A program made the position numbers and the translations under genes. The notes beneath the pieces were generated by a model. The model searched no databases, was not told the origin of the DNA, and saw only the letters and a program-made list of their open reading frames with translations. Below, in pieces: positions 11,509 to 22,191 of a stretch of 64,000 bases of DNA (position 1 is the stretch's first letter; each line of letters starts with the position of its first letter). This DNA is from Paramarasmius palmivorus (lineage: Eukaryota; Basidiomycota; Agaricomycetes; Agaricales; Marasmiaceae), in the NCBI GenBank assembly GCA_037176845.1, contig JAYKXP010000006.1, positions 930,001-994,000 of the forward strand, read 5' to 3'.

Positions 11509-14444
11509 ATGATCAGGTAAAGGGGGCTTCAGTTATTTACATAACACAAGCTCATATCAGGCGTTACAAGAGCAGATTCCTCAACTATCCAGAACAAATT
11601 CTTGGTTGGTTATCAAGGACGGTATGTCTTTTCCGGGTTCTCTCTAGGTTTGAATTCAACGTGTTTTGCGGTTTGGCAACTAGGTTTGCCTGTCCAGGAG
11701 ACGGGGATCCTATCAGTGCGTTTATTTATTATCGTGGATCTCCATGTTTTGACAATGGTACTTATTCAGCTGAAACTGGCTGGAAGCACTGGATCGATAC
11801 TGGTGGTCAGCCAACGACGGATCTCTGGCCTGACGTCTCTCACTACCCTCCTTGCGAACTCTTCCCTGTCAATACACTCAAACTCAGAACTGGGGAGCAT
11901 CCCCAGCTATTTTCATCGCGCAATCCCGCAACAGTACATCGTCATTTTCATTGGATGGCCATAAATAACGTGGATGGGGCATTTCTTCAACGGCCTCTGC
12001 ACTGCATGCACCAGAGCAAGCTTGTACACTGGCGCGATGATATCGGAAGACATGTTCGTTCAGCGGCCGAAATGGAGCACCGGGTTTTTGCCATAATGTA
12101 TGCTATTTCGACGCCTCGGGATTTCCATGTTTTGATCTACGATTAGGTATGATGTGAGTGGCGTCGCTTCCGAACTCGTTCAGGGGATGATACAAAAAGA
12201 CTGGAATCATCTGCTTCACGACGAACAAGTCCTCGATAGTCCTAGTTATCTGAGAGAACGTGGAAGGGCAGTTGTCTGTTTATATGGCAAGTCGTTTCCA
12301 ATATTCGTATTTTGTTCAAATAGCCCTGATTTTTGCTTACCTTTTTACAGGCTTCGGGTTTGCCGCAAGAAATCACAACCCAGATGTGGTGAAAGCAATA
12401 ATTTCCTATATCCGGGAAGCCACTCCTGGTGGTGTTTATATCATTGCTGGTGTCCCTTCTCATTGGAGGACCAGCGATGGCGACGCAGATCCGAATCCAA
12501 AATTTCTTGAAATTTGGCTGAATGAAGTTGATGCTATTTCGCCTTGGACTGTCGGATGTTACAGTGAGGAGTCGCAAGCCGATAAGTACGCCGAACGACT
12601 CAATGAGGATCTCGGATTATTACGTGTTAGACAAAGAGTCGAAAAGTGGCGAAATGTTGAGTATATGCCCGTCGTTTTTCCTGGATACTCTGTGAGTTAT
12701 ATCTACGGATTTGCCGCAAAATTACGCTGATGGTTACAAATAAAAGGACTTTAATGGTTCTGGTAGTCAATGTGGCTTCAATTCCAGCAGGAGAAATGGT
12801 GGTCAATTCTTTTGGAGACAAATCTATAATGCTTGCGTCAACGGTGTCACCATGATATATGGTGCCACCTGGGATGAGTGAGTAGTAGTGTTTTAACTTT
12901 TCTCCCTTCAAGCTTCTCATCCTCGTCCATTTTATCACAGATTCAGCGAGGGTACTGCTCTTCTGCCCGCTGTCCCGAAAGCGGAGCTACTCCCAGTTTC
13001 ACATTACCGTCCTTTGATGTCCTTGGATGAAGACGGATATGATCTTCCTTCTGATTGGTTGAGTGTTATTTTGAATATTACGTGGTGAACTTCCTCTGAC
13101 ATGCTACATAAGGTACATGCGAATCTGTGGGCTGGCGAAAGAATTTCTGGCAAAAGAAGCTCCAATCAATTCCACTTTTCCTCTCGAAAGGCTCTTGCAA
13201 TACTGGGACACTCCTTATCATGTTTCAGTCATTTCTTGCTCTGGAGCCCAGCCAGTATCAGCTTCATCGGCTATCGTTGAGGAACCATTACCGCCGCCTT
13301 ACTCGGAAAATTCATCTCACTTCAAACATCCTCTTTCCCGTTATTCCACATCGTCATTATTACTGGAAGTGCAAAAGAGGCAGTTAAGCACTCCAATGCC
13401 CGTGACGTCGCTACCATCACGACCTTTACCCCCAACACCCGCCAATACCAACAGCATTGGATTGGAATCCGATGAAAGACATGCGTGCCACTGCCGCACT
13501 TCTGATTCTAATCCATACACTCGGGTGTCTGCGCTCAGCGACGTTGCATGCATGTCCACGGAAAATGAGCAGAAACCATCTTCAGCGGGTCACCAGTACC
13601 CGTGCCAGTTGCACCCCTTGTTGACAGTCAATCGGAATTGTTCGTGTCCATGACAGGCACTCCAACTGCAGATCCATTCAGTCTGCTCAATGCAACCTTT
13701 TCCGAGAGGAGAAGCGCCACGCAGATCTTTGCAAAATCTGATCTCGCTCCGAACGCACTGGCAGAATGGGACACCTTTCATGCCTCTCTCCCCGACCGCA
13801 CACAGACCACCCAGACCTCAGAATTCGATTCCTACTTGGATGATGCGCTTACCCTTCATCGCTCACCCAATTCAAAAACCGCAAGCTCCCCTGACACTGT
13901 TACGTCTACACCCTCGCCATTGCCTAACAGAGGACCCGTCTCGGTCGCCCTCAGTTCGGAGCCACAACCCGATAGCAATACTACCGAAACCTCTTCAGAT
14001 GTTTTGGCAGCTTTCTTTGGGGCACATGTAAGCTCTGAGATTGTTTCTCGTACTTCCACGCCAATTTCCACTATATTCTCATCCGGCTCTGATGCCACTA
14101 GCACAAGTGAGCATCCAACCACAAGTTCCGTGTCCAGTAAGATGCGTGTGGATAACTTGCGTTCCATCGTGCGTCGATTGAAGCCTCAGGCTTCCCGCAG
14201 AGATAGCGATGCAAGAGCTCCTCCCGCCCCTCCTTCTGCGACCCCGGATGTATTACAGACCACTATTGATGCCTCCAAGGGGAGCTCAAAGAAGCAGCGA
14301 CGAGAAGAGCTCGCAAAGGAACTTGTAAGACGAGAAAAGGAGGCCAAATCGCAGAAAGATCAGGATTCAGTGAAGAGACGTCCGAGACGTCGAAGTTCTA
14401 CCGTTTGCCTCTGGGGTACCCCAGATAAGGGATTTACTATGTGA
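11509..14444 (+). pseudogene. GH71/GH99-like glycoside hydrolase, copy 2, frameshifted and probably degenerating
   Basis: Tandem paralogue of the upstream gene. Eight of its nine predicted exons have matching sizes: 11509-11516, 11571-11621, 11684-11715, 11770-12097, 12147-12286, 12351-12691, 12747-12877, 12941-13057, then from 13113. Exon 4 is one codon shorter. Three oddities are seen. The family-typical GYQGW motif reads GYQGR (TGG to CGG). The fifth intron (12287-12350) starts with GC, not GT. Near 13586-13601 the reading frame shifts, so the copy-1-like frame ends at 13653, while homology to the copy-1 tail resumes in another frame from about 13602 and runs to 14444, including the PPPY-containing and basic-coil regions on either side. 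It is either a recent pseudogene, a truncated protein, or carries one sequencing error. Confidence 0.7.
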
Positions 14445-14900
14445 CTTGTAAATACATGATTTTTTATTTGTACTATATAATTAAGTAAATAGTTGTATTC
14501 GAAGCCTGGAGCTTGTTGAAGTTCAATCTCGTCCTTTGTTCTGTCCCACCACGGTCCACGGTCTCGCGCGGTTTCCGTTAGCATCGCTGCGCTTGATCTT
14601 GAACCCAGTGCATGTTTTGCAACGGATGACAACCGACAGTACTCTGTCCTTCATACTCGCTCACCCAATTATTTTGACACATCCTCGGTTTGCTGCCGTC
14701 TGATTCTGTTACTCCAACGGCGCCGAACTGGATCCTACGGTTTATCACTCTACACCATACTCCAGAAATATCGATGTCTTATGAATCAAGATTCAAGGTC
14801 GCCTCGGATTGGTAATGGGGTCCGTTTGAGTGAGGTATAAAACCCCTACTCTGGCGTCCAGGTAGTCAACACCAAAGAACACCCCATATCAGAGCTAGAA
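14445..14900 (+). promoter_or_regulatory. spacer with TATA box of the SDR gene
   Basis: This spacer separates the GH71/99-like copy 2 from the SDR gene. A clear TATAAAA lies at 14836-14842, about 60 bp before the SDR start codon, a usual distance for a fungal core promoter. Nothing else is recognised in the spacer. Confidence 0.55.
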
Positions 14901-16350
14901 ATGCCCATCGTTCAAGCTGGAAGCAAAGCCAAAATCCTCGTCACCGGTGTGTCGGGTTATGTCGCGGTCTGGGTAGCTCGAGTTCTTCTCGATCGAGGGC
15001 ACGACGTTGTAGGAACCGTTCGAAGTGACGCGAAGGGCAAGGAAGTTGCAGCTGTCTTTGACAAGCTAGGGTACCCCAACGGCCGATTTAGATGGGTTAT
15101 AGTCGAGGATATCGCGCAGGTATGTCGCATCGGTGTTGATGATGGGTTAGTCACTGACACGTCCACTACAGGAAGGCGCATTCGATGAAGCAGTGAAAGG
15201 TGTCGACGCGATTGCACATGTAGCCAGCCCTTTCCACTACAACGCGGTGGATCCTCAAGGTCAGCCTTTTCTTCCACGTCCAATGAAGACTAATCACGAG
15301 TCACATCTGTCCACAGAGCTCATTAAGCCTGCTGTGGACGGGACCGTTGGTATTTTGGAAAGCACACGCAAATTCGGGCAAGTCAAATTCCTACTACGTG
15401 GAGACACGCCTTCTTACGCTTATGCTTCCTTCTTCATAGTACGAGCGTGCGACGCGTCGTGATAACCTCCTCCACAGCTGCTGTTATGCAGTTCTCGCCC
15501 GACCCTCTGGTTCTAGATGAAAGCAGCTGGGCCGATCAGGCAGTACAAGAGGTCGAAGAAAAGGGTAAAGATGCTCCAGCCGCTATCAAGTACAGGGCTA
15601 GCAAGACACTCGCTGAACGAGGTGAGTTTTACAACTCGGATCTTTATCTCTGACTGCTCACAATGACATGGTCCAGCCGTATGGAAGTTCTGCGAAACAT
15701 ACAAAGGCAGTCTCACCTTCGATGTCACTGCGCTCAATCCATCAATGGTTTACGGTCCTGAAGGTGGCCTTCTCACCTCTCCGTCGTCTCTGGGAACTTC
15801 AGCAGGACAGTGGCATAAGACCCTCACTACAACTGATCCCGATGCCACTGGAATGTCCCCTGAAGCACTCTCAGTCAAGGCTATGTCATGGATAGATGTC
15901 AGGGATTTGGCAGAAGCACACGCAAGAGCTTTTGAACGAGAAGAAGCCGGCGGGGAAAGGATTATCATTGCTTATGGTGAGATAATACGTCTTCGTGAGC
16001 GACTTGCTAGATCTGATCATGTTTTTTGAAAGGACCTTCATCGTGGCAGCAATGGCGTAAGTTACTTGCATCGGTACCTTCACTTTTCAGCTCACAATAT
16101 TCTTTCAGTGGATGCGGCAAATGCCTTGAACGAAACCTCTCGACCGCTCGCAAAAGGTACTCCAGGTCTTGGTGCAGACCTCCCGGCCAAAGTTGCATAC
16201 ATCACCACGAAGGCCGAGAAAATCCTGGGTATCTCGCATAACGCACCGTTAGACCGACCGTCAAATGGGGAGGGCTTGTTCAAATACCATTCTCTGGAGG
16301 AGACAACGAAAGATACGTTGAAAGATTTCGAGCAAAGGGGCTGGTGGTAA
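14901..16350 (+). CDS. NAD(P)-dependent SDR reductase (DFR/GRE2-like, extended SDR)
   Basis: Seven exons (14901-15119, 15172-15259, 15317-15377, 15440-15621, 15677-15976, 16033-16056, 16109-16350) encode about 371 aa. The N-terminal dinucleotide-binding motif reads ILVTGVSGYVAVWVARVLL and the catalytic Tyr-x3-Lys is in IKYRASKTLAER. VVITSSTAAV (the Ser strand) and LNPSMVYGPEG are also family-typical. Such extended SDRs reduce aldehydes or ketones, for example methylglyoxal and flavonoid-like substrates; the substrate here cannot be told. The intron 15378-15439 begins with GC (GCAAGT), a non-canonical GC-AG intron that is needed to keep the frame between KFG and TSVRRVV. The gene is convergent with the next one. 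Confidence 0.88.
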
Positions 16351-16668
16351 TGGCAAATGTACTGTATTCCATGCACGTAGAATGAAAGATTCTAACTTGC
16401 ACACTCGATCGCGCGAAGGGTTAGAAGGAGATTACTTACCCGACACTGAACACAGTGTGCATTCACCCCACAAAGGATACCAAGAACAGGACATGTCATT
16501 GACAACACATTACACGTGGTATATAGTATCAACACGGACAACAAAACGAACTGCAAGCGGGTGTAGGAGTGATTACTGTGGAGATATTATGAAGGCAGGT
16601 GTAAGATAGCACTCAGGCGTAACAAGAAAAGAGCGAGAGCGGTCGTCAAGAAAAGGTCCAAGAAGACT

Positions 16669-17310
16669 TCATGCAACGGTAAACATTCTGGAAATGTTAC
16701 CGGAATCGCCCATCACTAGAGGTGAATTGAGCGGATGGTGACCTATAGGTGTGTGGAGGTACGTACAAGCCACGATATAGCAACTCTTCGGCTCGAGGTG
16801 CTTTGGTACGTTGAAGGAAACTTCTCCGTCGGTGAGCGGAAAGTCAGCCGCCAAAGGGTAGTCTTCAAGATCTAGTCAGCGACACAAATCAAGCAGAAAC
16901 TCAAGTGTCAAACGCCACACCGATATCCAAGTTCTCGCTTCCGTTCTGTAGGCATCCCAGGTACAGGTTTGCAGTCGAATTCAGCTTCTCTTCAGGAATG
17001 TCGGAGGTTTCTGCAAACATATATGTATGAGTTTGGATAGTGTGTTTAACACGGTTGATGTATTGTGTTACCCCAAGCGACCTAAAGGCAGCGCGGTCAG
17101 CTAACTGAGTGAACGATTCAATGAACGGGTACTCGCTGTGTGTCTAGTTCCTCTAACCCATGTGTCGCCAATCGATTGATCCTTGATTTGAGGGTTAAAG
17201 ACGATAAGCTTATTAGGTCCATGAACGGAGTCTCCGGGAACGGGAACTGCGAAAACTGTTTGGGCAACGGCGAGGAGAGTTGTGAAGATGGCGATGACGT
17301 TGAATTGCAT
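16669..17310 (-). CDS. small secreted Kre9/Knh1-like domain protein 1
   Basis: Five exons (17137-17310, 17072-17081, 16921-17010, 16767-16862, 16669-16715) give about 138 aa. The start MQFNVIAIFTTLLAVAQTVF is a signal peptide. The mature part shows the Kre9/Knh1-like (Ser-Thr-rich GPI-anchored membrane) immunoglobulin-type pattern: GDTWVRGTRHT-VAWETSDIPEEK, then YIVALMGDSGN. No GPI signal is visible, so it is probably a soluble wall or extracellular protein. The first intron (17082-17136) starts GCGAGT, a GC-AG intron. A TATA-like element (CCATATAAAAGG on this strand, near 17457-17468) lies about 150 bp upstream. The function is inferred: beta-glucan or cell-wall association. Confidence 0.75.
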
Positions 17311-17917
17311 GATGGAGGCGTATATATAGACAGATGAAGAGAGAGAGATAAGGTGGAAGAGAGGCGTCGAAGGTGTGGAAGACGATGTGAGGGTCTGAGG
17401 CAAGGAAGGAAGAAGGAAAGAGGAAGACGGAACTGAAGAATCGGTCTCTTGGATGGCCTTTTATATGGCTGCAGTTGTTTGGCTCCTTCCCTGTCAAATT
17501 GAACGGGTTTTTGCCAGGACGGTTCGACTTGAAATAAATTTATTACTCCACAAGCCAATAGTACGTAGAAGTCGCGCAGATACCTTTACATAGAGATCAT
17601 CGTACAGCAGGCTCGAATAGAAGCTCTACTTAACGTGATCCGTTGGGCTTCTTTGTGTCCAGACGTAGAGAACCTCAACAGGGAACGAGATACAGTATGC
17701 GAGATAAAGCTTTTGGGCTGGGCGAGTGGCTCATAGAGACGGACTATACAGTACTTCTGGGGTTGTGTCTGGGCGAGTAGGTTGTAGAGCGTTTAGGGAT
17801 GATGCAACCAGGCTCATAGTCTTGGAAAAACACCACACAAGGCTACGGTTTCTCGTCAATTGTCTAGGATCTCCACAGTCTAACGAGTACACCGTCCAAC
17901 GAGCTTGAGGATGCAAT
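17311..17917. other. spacer between Kre9/Knh1-like genes
   Basis: Apart from the TATA-like element near 17457-17468 that would serve the leftward gene, I see no gene here. Confidence 0.45.
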
Positions 17918-18661
17918 TCAAGAAAGTTCCGTGTACAGTGAGGGGTAGCCACGTCGTACAGAAGCCAGCGGAAACGTCAGGAGAGAAAGATCGGTTTCAA
18001 AGGGCCGTAGGCTTGTAGAGTTCACGTCGTCTTGATATTGAATAGTAAAGAATGGACTGTTGTTCCCTGAATCTCCGAAAACTGGCGAAGGAAAAATCAG
18101 CTTGCGTTATTCCAGACCATCCGGTAGACTTACGGATAATGAAATAGTCACCACCGGGCTCCACATTTGGCACTGTAATGGTAACACTACCCCTCATAAT
18201 ATCGTAACCGCGGACAAGAGGGTGTTCTGAATCGGAATTTATGATTCATGATCCAGGCAATCCACAACGAACGTACTCATTCCTAGGTACTTGTGGTCCT
18301 CCGTGTCATTGAAGCGTCGTAGTACAATCTCCCCGATTCTATTCGTGATCTGAGCTGGAGCATCCCTCGTGTCCCTACGATTCAAGATTAGCTTGACACA
18401 GAAGCGTTCACGGAAACAGCCATACCACGTAACAGTAACGTTTTCCCCTATGAACCATATCGTATCTTCAGCAGGGCTCGTGATTGCGGGTGAAAAGACG
18501 TCGCGAGCCTGGTATTGAGGGGAGAAGGGCGAGTTGAGGCTAAGGTTCCTATCCCAGGTAACGTTGGATGATGGTAGTTGACGCGGAAGACGCAAGGCGT
18601 TGACGAAACAGGATTGAAAGACAAGGAAAGAGAGGACGGTTTGAATCAACATGCCCAGCAT
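17918..18661 (-). CDS. secreted Kre9/Knh1-like domain protein 2
   Basis: Four exons (18426-18661, 18277-18374, 18134-18226, 17918-18081) join in phase to about 196 aa. A hydrophobic start (MLGMLIQTVLSFLVFQSCF) is a likely signal peptide. The Kre9/Knh1-like domain follows: AITSPAEDTIWFIGENVTVT, WDTRDAPAQITN, HPLVRGYDIMRGSVTITVP and LFGDSGNNSPFFTI. It has the same orientation and domain as the neighbouring gene, so the two look like a local duplication that has diverged strongly. No GPI anchor signal is seen. A role in the cell wall is likely but inferred. Confidence 0.75.
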
Positions 18662-18884
18662 GAATCCAGAGAGAATGAGCGAGAAATGGTAATCAGTGAA
18701 TGTGGAGGAACCTCAAAGGTCTAAACAAGAAATGAACTGTCACGATTGTCACCGCCTGGTCCGTGCACGTTTCACAAGGCCTTAGCCAACTTCCTGAGGG
18801 TATAGAGCAAACAATAAATACAGACTACAAATGAATCCAAAAAGTAAGTAGATAGGTGACTAGATCCATCTTCGGTCATTATTT

Positions 18885-19808
<924 letters not shown>

Positions 19809-20433
19809 GGTGGTACGATGTGGAGGCAATACGCGTGAGAAGCTGATGCCGAGACTTCTTTTCTTTCCCCCACGACGAGCATCATTCTAGGCTCCCAGCC
19901 CAAGGACACAGTATGGAATGGAATACCGTATCATGCATAGAGACAAATTGGGGTGACAACGAGCCGAAAAAGAAGGTGAGTGAATGATAGTATTTCTTGT
20001 TTTGTTGACTCATTCAATTCGGACTTCAAGCTCAGTCTGTATCCGTGAATTCTAGCCATCTTGACGCGTTTCAGCCCTCAAAGAAACGTTTCAGAGAAAC
20101 ATACCGAGGTCCTACGCGGATCGCTCATTATTCGCCAGCCATAAAAACTACCGCCAGTTCGGACTCGTCGGTCGATAGCCTTGCACCCGCCTCACAAAGG
20201 CCATCTCATCGTCTTTGCTAAATGAACATTGACACAATATTTATGGTCCGTTTGGATGATTTTGCGACGTTTTGTGGAGCCCATGTATTCACAAAGTGGC
20301 GGCAACTCCGTGCTCGCCCGAACGGAAAGATGGAACGCCCATATTCTGTAAGCACTCTATTTACGCCACAACCGAAAGCCTGAAGTGACTTTATAGGACC
20401 TTTTGCTTCTCCATTAGACAATTCTGGAGGGTA

Positions 20434-20567
20434 TAAGATGCCCCTCGCATTTTCCAGAGCCTCCCCAGTTCAAACAGATTCACTTAGCAGTCTCTCGCAA
20501 CTACTTTCTACGTAAGGATCGCGCCACTACTCTGTACATGACCTTCTGGCTAATCGCTTTCCTCTAG
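20434..20567 (+). promoter_or_regulatory. core promoter and 5' UTR intron of the KP4-like gene
   Basis: A TATAAG element lies at 20434-20439. A well-formed GTAAGG...CTCTAG intron at 20512-20567 ends 7 bases before the start codon, so the leader is probably spliced. The rest of 19809-20433 shows no gene and separates this unit from the divergent EBP-like gene. Confidence 0.5.
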
Positions 20568-20574
20568 CACTACC

Positions 20575-21006
20575 ATGAAGTTCACCTCCGTCTTCGTTGC
20601 CCTTACTCTCAGTGGCGCCGCTGTCAATGCCCTCGGTATCAACTGCCGTGGTAGCAGCCAATGCAGTCAGGCCGGTTCTACGCTTGGCCAGTTGGCAAAC
20701 CTTATGAACGGTATCGACGACAACAGGCAATACGGCGACGGTACTCAGATTGCTTGTCTCTCCCACCTCTGTGCGTTCTTCCAGAGGACCGGGACCAACA
20801 ACTCTGGCGCCACTGCGAAGAGGCTCGTGCAAGGCCTAGTCAATCACGGATGCGGAAAATGTGGAAGTAATCCCACTGATGGGTATGTCCTTTGCTTTTT
20901 TTACCCGTATACGGCTAATTGAATTTTGTGATTTAGTGGCAACGTCGACAATGGCGAGTTGACCGTCAACTACGTGAACAGCCCTGTCTGTCAGGGTATT
21001 TGTTAA
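20575..21006 (+). CDS. secreted KP4-like (killer-toxin-fold) cysteine-rich protein
   Basis: Two exons (20575-20882 and 20937-21006) give about 125 aa with an N-terminal signal peptide (MKFTSVFVALTLSGAAVNAL). The mature part has the cysteine pattern and motifs of the KP4 family first known from a Ustilago maydis virus-encoded killer protein and later found as chromosomal genes in many fungi: GINCRGSSQCS, IACLSHLCAFFQ, HGCGKCG and GELTVNYVNSPVC. Family members are secreted and some inhibit growth of competing fungi or plant roots, acting on calcium channels in the founding case. The activity of this copy is unknown. The gene appears intact. Confidence 0.85.
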
Positions 21007-21277
21007 TTGAAAGCGCAATATTATACCTACCCTCGGTATAATTACTAGTTGTGTTTTGTTACCTATGAGCACTTTGAAATATTATTCTTTGGAACACAAA
21101 CAACCTTCATGCACGTTAGAGTTCCGATGGCGGCTGAGCTTACATCTGAATGACGGTGCAACAAATCAATTGTCCATTTCTTCAAGATAGTGTACTGTCC
21201 AATGAATGATATTTTATGTAGAGCAATATTTCTAAAAGTCCATCAGCCACAACTGACTATATCTAAACGGAATGAAG

Positions 21278-22191
21278 TCAACGACGAGAGGGAGGTGGTG
21301 GCGGAATTTGTCCGTCCTTCGGAGGAGCTGGTGCATCCTTAGGAGGCTGGACGTCCTCACGGCGCTGAGAAGGCGCGTGTCCGTCCTGAGGAGGAGGCGG
21401 AGTAGGTGAATCAGCAGGCGGTGGAACTTCACCACGACGAGTGGGAGGTGGCGGTGGCGTCTGACCATTCTTTGGAGGTGCCGGTTCGTCCTTGGGAGGT
21501 GGAACCTCTTCACGACGCTGAGCAGGTGGTGGAGGTCCTTGTCCATCCTTGGGCGGCACTGGAGATTCCTTAGGAGGCGGGACGTTCTCACGACGCTGAG
21601 CCGGTGCAGGAGGTACTTGTTCAGCTTTGGGAGCTTGGACTGGTGACTCCTTAGGAGGCGGAATTTCCTCGCGGCGTTGAGGAGCGTGTCCGTCCTGAGG
21701 AGGTGAAGGAATCGGCGAGTCCTTAGGAGGAAGTGGAGTGTCCTCGCGACGCTGAGCAGGAGCGTGCTCGTCCTTGGGGGGAGGAGGCGCCGGTTCGTCT
21801 TTGGGAGGCGGGACGTCCTCGCGACGCTGAACAGGTTTGCCATCCTTTGGAGGAGGAACAGGCGAGTCCTTGGGCGGAGGTGCGACGTCTTGGCGACGTT
21901 GAGGAGGCGCCTGAGTCTTGGGGTCTTTAGGAGGAAGGGGCAAAGGAGAGTCCTCTGGTGGTGGGAGAACATCGTCACCACGCCTCTGAGGAACAGGACC
22001 TGGATGGTGAGCAGGTGCGACACCAGTATCGACCTTGACGCCTACGTCAGCACCAGGCTGAACAGGAAGCTAGGGTAAAGGAGCCTAATTAATACAGCAC
22101 ACGAAAGGTATGTAGAAAACCAACTCACAGCAATGGCATAGGAAGCCATAGCAAGCGCCAGGAAAGCAGGTGCAAGTCGGAAAGTCTTCAT
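21278..22191 (-). CDS. secreted proline-rich tandem-repeat protein with Arg-Arg processing sites (KEP candidate)
   Basis: Exons 22129-22191 and 21278-22069 encode 284 aa. Exon 1 is exactly a signal peptide (MKTFRLAPAFLALAMASYAI). After a short leader ending in PVPQRR the rest is nine consecutive units of 23-31 residues, each a variant of E-D/E-V-PPPKD-x-P-x-PPKDG followed by a terminal RR (QRR, TRR or SRR). The protein ends exactly with SRR. Regular dibasic sites after a signal peptide are the hallmark of Kex2-processed repeat proteins, which release multiple peptides in the Golgi; that reading is an inference. Otherwise it could be a structural Pro-rich wall protein. No Cys in the repeats. 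Confidence 0.78.

Noticed and set aside
21733..22078. Plus-strand frames opposite the Pro-rich repeat gene
   Set aside because: They are mirror frames of the GC-rich repeats on the other strand; the minus-strand product has a signal peptide and regular units.
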